Translations under genes and position numbers: made by a program
Notes under the pieces: generated by a model
What the model was told of the DNA's origin: nothing
What the model saw: only the letters and a program-made list of their open reading frames with translations
Databases searched by the model: none
Shown: piece after piece, positions 1 to 9,909 of the stretch
Layout: every line of letters starts with the position of its first letter
How positions within the stretch are numbered: position 1 is the stretch's first letter
Source of the DNA: Paraflavitalea devenefica
Lineage (GTDB): Bacteria > Bacteroidota > Bacteroidia > Chitinophagales > Chitinophagaceae
DNA length: 64,000 bases
Assembly: GCF_011759375.1 (NCBI RefSeq)
Contig: NZ_JAARML010000001.1
Span: 992,001-1,056,000, forward strand
Direction of reading: 5' to 3'

Positions 1-729
1 CTTGAAGAGGTACACATAGCTTACCATGCGTTCGAACACGTGGTTCAATGGCAGGAAGCTCAGGGCACGCATGTTATCACCTGGCGGAAAGCAGGGAATA
101 GAATCGAGTACATTACTGAGCAGGTTCCGGTGCGACAGCATGACACCCTTGGGCGTACCCGTAGTACCGGAAGTATAGATGATGGTAGCAAGATCTTCAT
201 ACCGGATCGAATCTGCAATGGCAGCAGCTTTCCCCAGCCCTGCTTCATCGGCCAGACTTATTACATCTTTCCAATACCGGGCATTCGCAACATGCTCAAA
301 GGTGAAGATGTCTGTAAGCGAGGGAACACGGTCTTTCACGCTGAGCACTTTGTGAAATAGTTCTTCATCATTTACAAAGATCATTTTGACCTGTGCGTCC
401 TGCAGGATGAATTCCAGTTCATTCACATTAATGGTAGGGTAAACCGGCGTGAGGATGGCGCCAATCCGTTGCACTGCCATGTCAATCATTAACCATTCGG
501 GGCGGTTCTTGCTGATGATGGCTATTTTATCACGGCCTTCAGCCGTCATATCACCGGCACTGATACCGAGGTTCAGTAACCCGGCACTTAGTTTATCTAC
601 CGTGTCTTTAACCTGTTGTGTGCTATAGGTACACCATTGACCATTTTCCTTACCGGCCAGCATATCCGGTAAAGGCGTACGTTCAAGATGGTATTGAATA
701 CAGTCGAAAAGGCGCCTGGGTTCAGTCAT
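1..729 (-). CDS. Long-chain acyl-CoA synthetase (AMP-forming), N-terminal 243 residues
   Basis: Partial gene: the ATG lies at 727-729 and the reading frame runs open to base 1, so the C-terminal part is outside the window. It begins MTEPRRLFDCIQYHLERTP and carries the adenylate-forming P-loop signature IIYTSGTTGTPKGVMLSH at residues 183-200, followed by LPLNHVFERM (about 227-236), typical of FadD/FACS-type enzymes that activate fatty acids to acyl-AMP and then acyl-CoA. No signal peptide, so cytoplasmic. The next gene upstream on this strand (the TPR gene) ends with a terminator at 844-872, so this gene is probably transcribed on its own. Chain-length preference cannot be read from the visible part. 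Confidence 0.93.
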   Translation of the reverse strand, partial: MTEPRRLFDCIQYHLERTPLPDMLAGKENGQWCTYSTQQVKDTVDKLSAGLLNLGISAGDMTAEGRDKIAIISKNRPEWLMIDMAVQRIGAILTPVYPTINVNELEFILQDAQVKMIFVNDEELFHKVLSVKDRVPSLTDIFTFEHVANARYWKDVISLADEAGLGKAAAIADSIRYEDLATIIYTSGTTGTPKGVMLSHRNLLSNVLDSIPCFPPGDNMRALSFLPLNHVFERMVSYVYLFK

Positions 730-843
730 AACAATCGTTGTTTACAATATATAAATCAAGGGGCACATTGATGCAACATCCGGAAGCTCCCTATTGTTGT
801 TTTTTCCCGGCTATTGGCCATCAAATTACCAAATAAGTGGTAA

Positions 844-872
844 TAAAAAAAGCTCCCCGCAAAGCGGGAAGC
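844..872 (-). terminator. Rho-independent terminator of the TPR gene
   Basis: On the minus strand GCTTCCCGC-TTT-GCGGGGAGC is followed by a run of T (844-851). The one imperfect pair is a U-G wobble in minus-strand RNA but an A-C mismatch in plus-strand RNA, so it serves the minus-strand gene ending at 901. Confidence 0.85.
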
Positions 873-900
873 CTTATTGATAATCAGATGGTCTGAATAG

Positions 901-1923
901 TTATTTGGAAGCAGTCTGGTAATACTGACCGCCCGGCAGTTTAAACACCCGGTTGCGCTGGAAGGTATTGAACTGGTTATAGGCTTCCGTATTTGCTTTG
1001 GTCCAGTTCTCATACGCCGCCAGGTTGCTGGCCGCCCCAAAGATCCACTGGTTATAGGCCTCAAATATGCCTGATTTCAGCAATTGCTGCTGGTATTCGA
1101 ATAAACGGGAAGGCTGTCCTTTGGCATATTTCTCAAACCAGGTGGTCACAAATTTGGTCCTGATGGCCGATAGGGTTTCCGGCGTAACGCCATTGGCGGC
1201 TACATAGCCCGACTGGGTTTTCATGATGTCCAGGAAAGCCCGTATAAAGTTGTTTTTAGTATCCTGGTTTTTGGTAAGGTCACTGTCTGTAAATAGTTTT
1301 TTATAAGAGTCCAGCAGGATGTTCTTGATCTCGGGGGTGCGCTTTGAATAGCTCTCCAGGTTGACGAAGATCTCGCCATAGATCAATGCCCATACTTTAT
1401 CTTTTGTGAAGAAGTAGTATTTGGCGGCATTGTAGTAGTTGCCGGAGTGGTTGGGATCTACTTCTATGCCTTTTTCCCATTGCTTGACGGCATCGGAATA
1501 ATTCTTTTTGCTCCACAGCATTTCCCCGTACTCACTGTATAATACACCGCTGTTGGGAAATTTCTTAAGCGCTGCCCGGTACATTTTTTCGGCATCTTTT
1601 GCCTCTTCAATGGCCTTGTATACCATTCCCAATATCTGGAAGCTTTGTACATCAGCATCCTGCAATTCGGGGAAAGGCTTAGCTACTTCCAGTGCATGGA
1701 CATAATCGCGGTTCAGGTAGTAGGCAAAAGCCAGGTCTTTTTTAAGTTCCAGGTTAGTGGTCTCTTTTTCTATGGCCCGGTTCAGCACGAGGATGGCATT
1801 GGGATAGTCGCCCTGCCGGGTAAAGGCTTTGGCTTTTTCCTGTAAAGCTTTCCAATCCTGATCCTGGGCACCGGCAACGCCTGCTGATAAACACAAAATG
1901 GCAGCGAAGAAGAATCTTTTCAT
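901..1923 (-). CDS. Secreted tetratricopeptide-repeat protein
   Basis: About 340 residues. The start MKRFFFAAILCLSAGVAGAQ is a clear Sec signal peptide, so I use the ATG at 1923; an in-frame ATG three codons upstream adds nothing. The mature part is rich in TPR-type helices: QGDYPNAILVLNRAIEKE, AEKMYRAALKKFPNSG and KKNYSDAVKQWEKGIEVDP (about residues 35-155). The C-terminal half is helical and unrecognised. Such repeats bind other proteins; a periplasmic role is likely. It starts 47 bp after the FG-GAP gene on the same strand and may be read from it, but it also has its own -7 box at 1930-1937. The specific function is unknown. Confidence 0.85.
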   Translation of the reverse strand: MKRFFFAAILCLSAGVAGAQDQDWKALQEKAKAFTRQGDYPNAILVLNRAIEKETTNLELKKDLAFAYYLNRDYVHALEVAKPFPELQDADVQSFQILGMVYKAIEEAKDAEKMYRAALKKFPNSGVLYSEYGEMLWSKKNYSDAVKQWEKGIEVDPNHSGNYYNAAKYYFFTKDKVWALIYGEIFVNLESYSKRTPEIKNILLDSYKKLFTDSDLTKNQDTKNNFIRAFLDIMKTQSGYVAANGVTPETLSAIRTKFVTTWFEKYAKGQPSRLFEYQQQLLKSGIFEAYNQWIFGAASNLAAYENWTKANTEAYNQFNTFQRNRVFKLPGGQYYQTASK

Positions 1924-1929
1924 AGGCGC

Positions 1930-1937
1930 CAAAGATA
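1930..1937 (-). promoter_or_regulatory. Candidate -7 promoter box TATCTTTG
   Basis: Exact match to the Bacteroidota -7 consensus TAnnTTTG on the minus strand, ending 6 nt before the ATG at 1923, so a transcript from it would have almost no leader. No convincing -33 TTTG is seen. Confidence 0.4.
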
Positions 1938-1970
1938 CAGTTTTTCGAATTGGAGGTACCAGGGGAGATG

Positions 1971-4900
1971 TTAAAGCTTCATCCTGAGCAGTACCGGCAG
2001 TTCATTGTTCTGCAACACCAGCAGGTAACGGCCATTTTTAGCGGGTATTTCTTTTATATCCCTTATTACGCCGGTCAATTCCAGGCCGGATTGCCTGCCT
2101 GCCAGGCCGGTAAAACCTCCTTTCCCGTTGTTCAATAGTACATGACCAAAAGAGGCATCCATGCGGGCAAACTGGGGCAGGAAACCAAAGCAGTTACCTC
2201 CCATGACCAGGTCGGTAAAGCCGTCCCGGTTCATATCGGTGCAGAGAATGCTGTTGATACAGGAAAGCTGGGTCATCAGGGGTAGTTTGTGTACGGTAAA
2301 TTTTCCGTTCCCCTCATTCACGGCTATACAGGAGGCAGCATAGTTGATGGTTTTGACCAGGCTTTTCTCCAGCAGGTCGGCAGGAAAGAGGTCCTGTATG
2401 GTTTTTTGGGCAAAGTCTTCATGTTTGAGCGTCAGCTTTTTCACAGAGGGCAACTGATCGGTCAGGTCGCGTTTCATAAAAACTGTTACATCGTGTCCCT
2501 TTACGGTGCGGGTCATGATCTTATCGGTCACCCCGTTGCCGTCATAGTCATTGATCCATATTTTCTGCGGCGCCTCCTGTGTGGGGCGCAGGTAGAAGTT
2601 TTCGCCCATGTTGCCCAGTAGGAGGTCCTGGTCGCCATCCTGGTCAATATCTGTGGCGGCCATGGATTGCCAGCAGCCATATAACTGATCGAGGTTGTTT
2701 TTCAGGGGCACGAAGTGATCGCCCTGCCAGGAAAAGATACCGGGCGCCATCCATTCACCGGCAATGATGAGTTCGGGATGGCGGTCGCCGGTAAGGTCGG
2801 CAAACACGGCTCCCGTTACCAGGCCAACCTGCGCGATATCCGGATTTTTCGTTTTGGCGATGTCGTTGAATTTGCCCCGCCCATCATTCAGGAGCAGGTA
2901 GCTGGCAGGCGAAACGCCGTAGTTACCGGGGATGCTGCGGCTGCCGACAAAGAGGTCCAGGTCGCCATCGCCCTCGAAATCATGGGCCAGTACCACAGCG
3001 GTATTGCCATCATTGGGCGGCAAGGCAGCCGTATTGATGGCAAAGTTCCCTTTACCATCATTGATGTAAAGCCTGTTCTGCATTTCCCGGCTGCCCATGG
3101 GATGATTGTTACCGCCTGAGCCTACAAAGAGATCAGCATCGCCATCTTTATCTGCATCAAAGAATAAAGCGGCTACATCTTCAAAGTTGGCAAACTGCTC
3201 AAATGTTGTTGAGGGTTTCTTTATAAAGCCATTGTTTGTTTGGAGGTAGAGTTGCCCGGCAGTGCCGGCTGCACCGCAGATATATACATCAGACAGTCCA
3301 TCACCATTCACATCTCCCAAAGCAGCTTTGGGGCCTTCCCGGGAAAGCATCATGGGAATGTTACGCTCATAATAGAAGTCAACATAATCATCTTCCACAT
3401 GCTTATCAAACGGGCTGCTCACTGTTTCCAGCAGTGGCTGAACGGTAGCGGCAGGAGGTGCGGCAATTGGTTTTCCGGCATCTGGTTGCTGAATAGCGTA
3501 TACTGAATCGGCTACCGGACGATCGAAGCGTGAAGCCGTAAGATCGGGCCAGATGATGATCATAGAATCAACCGGTTTGTTACCGAGGCCAATGATGGCT
3601 TTATAGTCTACGGACGACTGAAAGCCGCGGCCCGGAATGATCTCGCGGCTCATGATCTGATTGCCCTGGTATACTTTCACGGTACTGCCTACTGCAAAGG
3701 TGTTGAGGCCTTTGCCTTTGAGGCTAACCCCTATGTAATGATTGCCGGCTGTTTCCCGGTTGTTGTTGCGGTATATGAATGCTTTTTCATTTACATTGTT
3801 GACCACCAGGTCCAGGTCACCATCATTGTCCAGGTCGCCATAAGCAGCACCATTGGAAAAGGAAGGTTGCGTAATACCCCAGGAAGCGCCTGCATCTGCA
3901 AACTGCAGATTGCCCAGGTTCCGGAAGGCTTTGTTGACAATAGGCCGCGAAGGCATTTTTGCAATGATCCCGTCTACCTGTTCTTTTTTACCGGTAAGCG
4001 CCATTTTACGCACCACTTCATTGGCAAAGAAATCTATGAAATCCTGGTCTGTTACGTCGTGGTAAATACCATTGCATACATAGATGTCGGAGAGGCCATC
4101 GTTATCTGCATCGAAAATGAGGGCGCCCCAACTCCAATCGGAAGCTGCCACGCCGCTGTAATGAGCTGTTTCCAGGAAACGGCCATTCCCATTGTTGACC
4201 TGCAAGGTATTTTGCATGTACTGGTGGTAGAAGCCTTTTTTAATGGTGAGGCGGTTAACATCAATGGTTTCGAAAGAGGCGGTTGTTTTTAACCGGTATT
4301 CATCATCCGGCAGCATATCTGTTGTAAAGATGTCCGGATAACCGTCATTGTTGATATCGGCCATGTCGGCGCCCATAGAAGACAAACTGATGTGCTGTGT
4401 CCATTTTTCCAGTTCTTCTGTAAAGGCGCCATTGTGCTGGTTGATGTAAAGATAATCGCGTTCAAAAAAGTCATTCGAGATATAGATGTCCGGGTAGTGA
4501 TCATTGTTCACGTCCCCTACGGTGACCCCTAATCCAAATCCAATGAGGCTACCATAGATGCCGGCCTCTTTGCTTACATCTGTAAATTTCCCCTTGTCGT
4601 TCCGCATGAGGCGGTCACCACCGCCTTTGAGGAAATCGGCTACCGGCCAGTCTTTTGCCCGGAGATCGCGGTTATTGGCGTAGTTAAGTGTATTAACAGG
4701 AATAAAACTATTGTTGAGCAAGTACAGATCAAGGTCGCCATCGAGGTCATAATCGAAGAAGGCGGCATGGGTAGTATAATCGTTTTCGGTTAAGCCGTAA
4801 GCAACGGCAGAATCTGTAAACCCAAGCCGGTGGTTGTTGATGAAGAGCTCATCCTGCTGGTCTACGCCTTTCTGATAACCGGCATTGCATACGTAAATGT

Positions 4901-5282
4901 CGAGCCAGCCATCATGGTTCACATCGGCCATGACCACACCTGTGCTCCACTTTTTTGTGTTGGCGATCCCTGCTTTTCCGGAGATGTCCTCAAACTGCCA
5001 GTTGCCTTTATTGAGGTATAATTTGTTACCGCCCGAATTGGCGGTAAAGAAGATATCACTTAATCCATCATTGTTAATATCGCCGATGGCTACACCGCCG
5101 CCATTGTAAAAGTTGCGATAAGAGAAAATATTGAAGTCGGGCGAATCCTCTACCTTATTGGTAAAGTCAATACCCGTATGCTCCATTTGCTCAAACAAAG
5201 CAGGCGGGGCCTTCTTTTGAGAGCAGGACCATAAGAGAGAACAGGCAAGCGACAGGCAGGCAAATGTATGGCGGTGTGTCAT
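1971..5282 (-). CDS. FG-GAP/VCBS-repeat lipoprotein with ASPIC/UnbV domain (CRTAC1-like)
   Basis: 1103 residues. A lipoprotein signal (MTHRHTFACLSLACSLLWSC, lipobox cysteine 20) precedes many repeats of the form GDINNDGLSDIFF or DVNHDGWLDIYVC, Ca-binding FG-GAP blades that form beta-propellers. An ASPIC/UnbV segment (HYIGVSLKGKGLNTFAVGS to IIIWPD) lies around residues 510-580, and a second set of propeller repeats follows. Proteins of this architecture often sit downstream of susCD pairs in Bacteroidota and are presumed surface glycan- or protein-binding lipoproteins; the ligand is unknown. It is third in the susC-susD unit, separated from susD by a perfect hairpin that almost touches its start codon. 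Confidence 0.9.
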   Translation of the reverse strand: MTHRHTFACLSLACSLLWSCSQKKAPPALFEQMEHTGIDFTNKVEDSPDFNIFSYRNFYNGGGVAIGDINNDGLSDIFFTANSGGNKLYLNKGNWQFEDISGKAGIANTKKWSTGVVMADVNHDGWLDIYVCNAGYQKGVDQQDELFINNHRLGFTDSAVAYGLTENDYTTHAAFFDYDLDGDLDLYLLNNSFIPVNTLNYANNRDLRAKDWPVADFLKGGGDRLMRNDKGKFTDVSKEAGIYGSLIGFGLGVTVGDVNNDHYPDIYISNDFFERDYLYINQHNGAFTEELEKWTQHISLSSMGADMADINNDGYPDIFTTDMLPDDEYRLKTTASFETIDVNRLTIKKGFYHQYMQNTLQVNNGNGRFLETAHYSGVAASDWSWGALIFDADNDGLSDIYVCNGIYHDVTDQDFIDFFANEVVRKMALTGKKEQVDGIIAKMPSRPIVNKAFRNLGNLQFADAGASWGITQPSFSNGAAYGDLDNDGDLDLVVNNVNEKAFIYRNNNRETAGNHYIGVSLKGKGLNTFAVGSTVKVYQGNQIMSREIIPGRGFQSSVDYKAIIGLGNKPVDSMIIIWPDLTASRFDRPVADSVYAIQQPDAGKPIAAPPAATVQPLLETVSSPFDKHVEDDYVDFYYERNIPMMLSREGPKAALGDVNGDGLSDVYICGAAGTAGQLYLQTNNGFIKKPSTTFEQFANFEDVAALFFDADKDGDADLFVGSGGNNHPMGSREMQNRLYINDGKGNFAINTAALPPNDGNTAVVLAHDFEGDGDLDLFVGSRSIPGNYGVSPASYLLLNDGRGKFNDIAKTKNPDIAQVGLVTGAVFADLTGDRHPELIIAGEWMAPGIFSWQGDHFVPLKNNLDQLYGCWQSMAATDIDQDGDQDLLLGNMGENFYLRPTQEAPQKIWINDYDGNGVTDKIMTRTVKGHDVTVFMKRDLTDQLPSVKKLTLKHEDFAQKTIQDLFPADLLEKSLVKTINYAASCIAVNEGNGKFTVHKLPLMTQLSCINSILCTDMNRDGFTDLVMGGNCFGFLPQFARMDASFGHVLLNNGKGGFTGLAGRQSGLELTGVIRDIKEIPAKNGRYLLVLQNNELPVLLRMKL

Positions 5283-5286
5283 AAGA

Positions 5287-5319
5287 ACAGGAAGTCATTT
5301 TGCTAAAATGACTTCCTGT
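5287..5319 (-). promoter_or_regulatory. Perfect 15-bp-stem hairpin ahead of the FG-GAP gene
   Basis: Arms 5287-5301 and 5305-5319 are perfectly complementary with a 3-nt loop, lying between the susD stop (5332) and the FG-GAP start (5282). No T-run follows on the minus strand, so it is not a standard terminator. Only four bases separate it from the ATG. A role in mRNA end protection, processing or translational control is inferred. Confidence 0.75.
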
Positions 5320-5331
5320 AAATTAGAAAAC

Positions 5332-6870
5332 TTATTGAGTATATCCGGGATTTTGTTCAAGATTTGGGTTTACTGCGAGTGCAGCATTGGGTATTGGATA
5401 CAATAGCCTTTCCTTACCGGAAGTGCCTGGTTTTTCCTGGAAGGGCTGCAGGAATTTACCAAACCGGATCAGGTCCTGCCTTCTCCAGCTTTCCCAATAC
5501 ATTTCCCTTCCTCTTTCATCGAGGAGATTGTCGGCAGTAAGGGTAGCCAGTGCCGATGCCTGGCGTTTTGCCCGAATGCTGTTGACAATAATGAGGCCTG
5601 CAGGCGCATTACTGGTACGCAATAACGCTTCTGCTTTCATGAGTAAAACATCAGCATAACGGAAAAAGACATAGTCATTGTTGGCATTATCACCATTGAA
5701 AAGATCAGGCGGATATTTCACTACCCGTATACCGGTGACTTCCAGGTTGGCGCCTGTTTCTATTAATTTTACTTCCCGTGTAAAGGACAGCAGGCGTGAA
5801 CCGCTGCGGTCTGTTAAATTAGCGCCGCTTTTATTCACCTGCTGACCCAACAATAAGCCTACCCGCAATCCAGATGAATCTGTAACGCCGGGATAAGCAT
5901 CACCCCGCCGCTTATCGGCAGCTTCAAATTTGTCATAAAAGTCGGACAGCGTGGTAAATCCATTCCACCCGCCACCGGGTATGGGAGAATTGTAATGCAG
6001 GGAAGAATAGTACCTGCTACGGGCGCCATTGCCATTTCTATTGATACCGGGCCCGTTTTGCTGGGTAAAGATGTTTTCGGATGATGCCGTATGATTGTTC
6101 GGCGCAAAATTATCATAGAAGTTATCCTCCAGGCTGTATTTGCCGGTAGCGGTGATCTGATCGGCCAGGGTAATTACCTGGTTCATATCAGCAGCGTCGA
6201 AAGTTGGCGTTTCACGATTGGCAAAAACACCTTTGTTGAGATAGCATTTCATTAGTAATACCCTTGCTGCATCCCTGTTGGCCACAAAATCGTCAGAAGT
6301 AGCAGGAAGATCATTAAGGATTGCATTTAGATCTTCTACAATAAAGTCCAGTGCCTCTATGCCTTTCAATACTTTGGGTGGATTGAGCAGGTTTTCGCCC
6401 GGCTCACGGAAGGGGACCTGTCCATAAAGATCAAGCACCGTAAACATAGCAAAGGCACGCAGGAATTTTGCTTCAGCGGCCTGTTGAGCGTTGGGATTAA
6501 AACTTAATACGTTGGTGGCATTAAAAACAACGCCCAACAGATTGTTGAATACATCGCGTACATAGGTGTGATCGGCATTCCAGGTATGCGTATGCAACAC
6601 CCTCCATACGCCGTTGTCATCCCAGTCGCCGGCCCGTGTGGGTGGCAGGGCTTCATCGGTACTATGCTCCTGTAAAGCCCAAACATTGGCCTGGTCCTGG
6701 AAAGGTAATTGCAGCCCATCATAGGTTGCTTTGAGCAAGGCATTTACGTTGGATATTCTTTCTGCTTCGGCGCGGGGAATATCGCCTCTCAAATCCTCTT
6801 CCAGCTTTGTACAACTGAGCACAAGCAGGACCGGCATCATCAGTAGTATTATAATTTTCTTATGGCTCAT
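5332..6870 (-). CDS. RagB/SusD family nutrient-uptake lipoprotein
   Basis: 512 residues, lipobox LVLSC with cysteine 20 after a short hydrophobic leader, so anchored on the outer-membrane surface. It shows the SusD-like helical scaffold: an N-terminal stretch with ISNVNALLKATYDGLQ, a TPR-like middle (AEAKFLRAFAMFTVLDLYG) and the family's C-terminal pattern (RYADVLLMKAEALLRT, then RGREMYWESWRRQDLIRFGKF). SusD proteins form the lid of the SusC transporter and help bind the glycan. It starts 18 bp after its susC, so it is translated from the same mRNA. The glycan bound cannot be deduced from sequence. Confidence 0.95.
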   Translation of the reverse strand: MSHKKIIILLMMPVLLVLSCTKLEEDLRGDIPRAEAERISNVNALLKATYDGLQLPFQDQANVWALQEHSTDEALPPTRAGDWDDNGVWRVLHTHTWNADHTYVRDVFNNLLGVVFNATNVLSFNPNAQQAAEAKFLRAFAMFTVLDLYGQVPFREPGENLLNPPKVLKGIEALDFIVEDLNAILNDLPATSDDFVANRDAARVLLMKCYLNKGVFANRETPTFDAADMNQVITLADQITATGKYSLEDNFYDNFAPNNHTASSENIFTQQNGPGINRNGNGARSRYYSSLHYNSPIPGGGWNGFTTLSDFYDKFEAADKRRGDAYPGVTDSSGLRVGLLLGQQVNKSGANLTDRSGSRLLSFTREVKLIETGANLEVTGIRVVKYPPDLFNGDNANNDYVFFRYADVLLMKAEALLRTSNAPAGLIIVNSIRAKRQASALATLTADNLLDERGREMYWESWRRQDLIRFGKFLQPFQEKPGTSGKERLLYPIPNAALAVNPNLEQNPGYTQ

Positions 6871-6888
6871 ACAATCTTTTTTTAGCTG

Positions 6889-9855
6889 TTAAAGAGTAAA
6901 TCTGACGCCAAGGATAAATGATCTTGGTGTTGGATAAGGTGAATATTCAATACCAAAAGAGGGCACTCCATTAACCTGTTTGTCTGTATTCACTTCAGGA
7001 TCAAATCCACTGAAATCGGTAATGATGAAGAGGTTTTGTCCGGTAACGAATACATTGGCATCCCTGATCACTTTGCCCAGATTGCCTATTCTATAACTGA
7101 TGGTTGCATTGGTAAGCTTCATGTAATCCCCTTTCTCGAGGTAACGGGAAGAGGTAGTAAGGGCATTGGAGAGATTTTCCTGTACATCGCCCGCTACCAG
7201 GGAAGAAGCGATATTACGGCCACCAATGAGGTTGCCAATAGGCAATACCGAATTCAATGTATTGTTATAGATCTCATGGCCAAATGACCCATTCATGTTG
7301 ACAATGAGCAGCCAATTTTTCCAGGTCAGATCCGTACTGATGCCCAATATGCTAGTGGGGTTAGGATCACCGATATAAAAGAAAGTGTTGCCATCATCGG
7401 TATAGGTACTAAAACCGGTAGCCTTATCTATACCGAGGAATTCACGTACAAAGAATGAATTGAGCGGACGACCATTGGCAAGCCTTTGTACGGTGGCCCC
7501 TGAAACACCCTGACCGTGAATGGCGCCGGTCAATACAGCCGGCCCATTGTAGCCATTCAATTCGTTTTTCAGGAAGGTGGCATTAAAGCCCAGGTTCCAG
7601 CGAAGGTCTCTTTTCTGTATTAATACGCCTGTAATACCTGCTTCAAATCCTTTGTTCACCACTTCTCCATCGAGGTTAATCCAATATTTGGTAGCCGGCG
7701 CAGGCTGAATGGCGTCAAAGTTGAACAGCAGGTCGGTGGTCTTTTTATTAAAATAATCCAATGAACCAAAGAGGCGGTCTCCAAGAATAGAAAAATCAAG
7801 ACCTACGTTAACGGCTGTCGATGTTTCCCATTTAAGGTCGGGGTTGGCCACGTTTACCTGCTGGAATGCGCCTTGTGAAAAACCAAATCTTTCCTGGGCA
7901 GACCCGGCGGGGAATTCCTGGTTACCGGTTTTGCCCCAGCTTACCCGGAAGTTAAGGTTGTTAAAGATGTTGGAATTGCTCATGAACTCTTCATTGGTAA
8001 TGGTCCATGATGCCCCAATGGAAGGGAAGTAACCGTAGCGGTTGTTTTTCCCGAATTTACTGGAACCATCCGCCCTGAAAGTAGCCATGAGGCGAAAACG
8101 GTCGTCATAATTAAATGCCGCCCGTCCGAAGAAAGATTGTAATTCAGAGATGGGATCGGCAAAAGAGCCTATGTCCCGGGTACTCTGGGAGGTATTCTGG
8201 AAGTAATTGGTATAGTTGATGAAGCTGCTCAGGAAGTCCCTGCCCACCATCCATGAACCTTTGTTATCAAATTTCTGGTACTCATAGCCTGCTACCGCAT
8301 TCAAGTTGAGCTTAGCGGCTATTGCCTTGTTAAAAGACAGTGTATGCGTAAGCTGCTGGGTGGTCAATTCATTGGTACCTGAAAAAGCGATCCCCCTGTT
8401 GACTACCTGCTCCAGGTTGATGAAGGAAGCTATCTGCGCTTTACGGGTGCCCACGCTGCGGTTTATACTGAACAGGATCTTATACTCTAACCAGTCAGTA
8501 AATTTATAGGAGGGTGAAATGCTGGCAAGTACAGAGGTGATGTTGGAGACATCATCATAAGCTTCTGACATCGCCAGCGGATTAACGGTTGTGGAACCAT
8601 ATTCTATATCCAATGAATCACTGGCTTTGCGCAGGGGCCTGGTAGGGTTCCATTGCAATGCCTGGTTGATAAGGCTGCCTGTAAATCCGGCATCGTTGGA
8701 AATAGGCGCTATGTGTTCAGTATTGTGTGAAGCGAGGAGGTTGAAATCAATCCCCAGCTTTTTGCTTTCCAGGAATTTATAAGCGCCATTGATATTGGCG
8801 GTATATTTTTTAAAGCTGGTCTTTCTAACAATACCATCCTGATCAAGAACACCCAATGAGATACGATACCGGCCATTTTCATTACCACCACCGATAGATA
8901 CATAATAGTTTTGGGTGACGGCAGTGCGGGTGATTTCATCAAGGGCATCTACGTTTCCGCCCTTATCATTGCCGGTAAGGCCATATTCGGTTTGTGCAGC
9001 CCTGTATGCATTGCCATCCAGCACATCAAACCGTTTAAGTATCCTGCTGATACCTGCATTTGCACTCACATCAATCCTGGGCTGGCCGGTTTGTCCCCGT
9101 TTGGTGGTAATAATCACCACCCCATTAGCGCCCCTGGAGCCGTAAATGGCAGTAGCAGAAGCGTCTTTCAGGATGTCGATAGAGGCAATGTCATTGGGAT
9201 TGATAAAGTTGAGCGGGTTGGCATCAGGCGTTTGCCCCACACCACCAATGTTTACACCGGGACGGGCTGTACGGCCGTCGAGCGGGAAACCATCTACCAC
9301 AAATAAAGGTTGGTTACCCGAACGTACAGAGGCATTACCCCGGATGCGGATGGTAGCTGCGCCGCCCGGCGCACCACTGTTATTAATCATTTGTACACCG
9401 GCTACTTTACCCTGGATCAATTGATCCGGAGAAGTAAGGATACCCTGGTTAAAGTCTTTGGATTTTATGGATGCTACTGCCCCCGTAAGATCCTTGCGGC
9501 GGGCGGTACCATATCCCACTACCACGACTTCGTTCAGGTTGAGGTTGCTGGCTTCCAGGGCAACATTGGCAACTGTTTTCCCGGTGATATCGACCTCAAG
9601 GGTAGTGTACCCTACAGAAGAAACTACTAAGGTGGTGACGCCTTCACTTACATTGATGCGAAAGGAACCATCTGTACCGGTAGATGTGCCTTGGGTAGAC
9701 CCTTTGGGAACTACAGAAGCACCGATAACCGGTGCACCATCTTTTGAATCTGTAACCTTTCCTGTGATGATCTTGTCCTGGGCGAGACTGGCGAGGCTGA
9801 TAGACAATGCCAGCAATAGCAAAACAGCTGCTGTAAACAATCGTTTTGATGTCAT
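6889..9855 (-). CDS. SusC/RagA family TonB-linked outer-membrane transporter
   Basis: 988 residues. Signal peptide MTSKRLFTAAVLLLLALSIS followed by LASLAQ; then a CarboxypepD_reg-like/DUF4480-type domain (KIITGKVTDSKDGAPVIGAS, about 28-105), the SusC signature NLNEVVVVGYGTARRKDLTG near 108-127, a TonB plug with IRGNASVRSGNQPLFVVDGF and ATAIYGSRGANGVVIITTKRG, and a 22-strand-type barrel ending RSFILGVRFTL with a terminal aromatic residue two from the end, as BAM substrates have. It imports oligosaccharides or peptides with its SusD partner. First gene of the unit; its promoter carries the same inverted repeat as the second susC. Confidence 0.96.
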   Translation of the reverse strand: MTSKRLFTAAVLLLLALSISLASLAQDKIITGKVTDSKDGAPVIGASVVPKGSTQGTSTGTDGSFRINVSEGVTTLVVSSVGYTTLEVDITGKTVANVALEASNLNLNEVVVVGYGTARRKDLTGAVASIKSKDFNQGILTSPDQLIQGKVAGVQMINNSGAPGGAATIRIRGNASVRSGNQPLFVVDGFPLDGRTARPGVNIGGVGQTPDANPLNFINPNDIASIDILKDASATAIYGSRGANGVVIITTKRGQTGQPRIDVSANAGISRILKRFDVLDGNAYRAAQTEYGLTGNDKGGNVDALDEITRTAVTQNYYVSIGGGNENGRYRISLGVLDQDGIVRKTSFKKYTANINGAYKFLESKKLGIDFNLLASHNTEHIAPISNDAGFTGSLINQALQWNPTRPLRKASDSLDIEYGSTTVNPLAMSEAYDDVSNITSVLASISPSYKFTDWLEYKILFSINRSVGTRKAQIASFINLEQVVNRGIAFSGTNELTTQQLTHTLSFNKAIAAKLNLNAVAGYEYQKFDNKGSWMVGRDFLSSFINYTNYFQNTSQSTRDIGSFADPISELQSFFGRAAFNYDDRFRLMATFRADGSSKFGKNNRYGYFPSIGASWTITNEEFMSNSNIFNNLNFRVSWGKTGNQEFPAGSAQERFGFSQGAFQQVNVANPDLKWETSTAVNVGLDFSILGDRLFGSLDYFNKKTTDLLFNFDAIQPAPATKYWINLDGEVVNKGFEAGITGVLIQKRDLRWNLGFNATFLKNELNGYNGPAVLTGAIHGQGVSGATVQRLANGRPLNSFFVREFLGIDKATGFSTYTDDGNTFFYIGDPNPTSILGISTDLTWKNWLLIVNMNGSFGHEIYNNTLNSVLPIGNLIGGRNIASSLVAGDVQENLSNALTTSSRYLEKGDYMKLTNATISYRIGNLGKVIRDANVFVTGQNLFIITDFSGFDPEVNTDKQVNGVPSFGIEYSPYPTPRSFILGVRFTL

Positions 9856-9884
9856 AGCAATCAGTTAGGTAGTTATAAAATGGC

Positions 9885-9909
9885 GGAATGTAACGTGTAG
9901 CTTATACAC
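9885..9909 (-). promoter_or_regulatory. Operator GTGTA-N5-TACAC next to the -7 region of the first susC
   Basis: Inverted repeat GTGTA (9895-9899), 5-nt spacer, TACAC (9905-9909). On the minus strand it is followed two bases later by TACATTCC (9892-9885), aligned with the -7 box position. The same arrangement, with the same 2-nt offset, occurs before the second susC (21513-21537), which is why I read it as a shared operator. Confidence 0.65.

Noticed and set aside
3738..4292. 184-codon open frame on the plus strand
   Set aside because: Antisense to FG-GAP repeats; repeated DNA gives long accidental frames.
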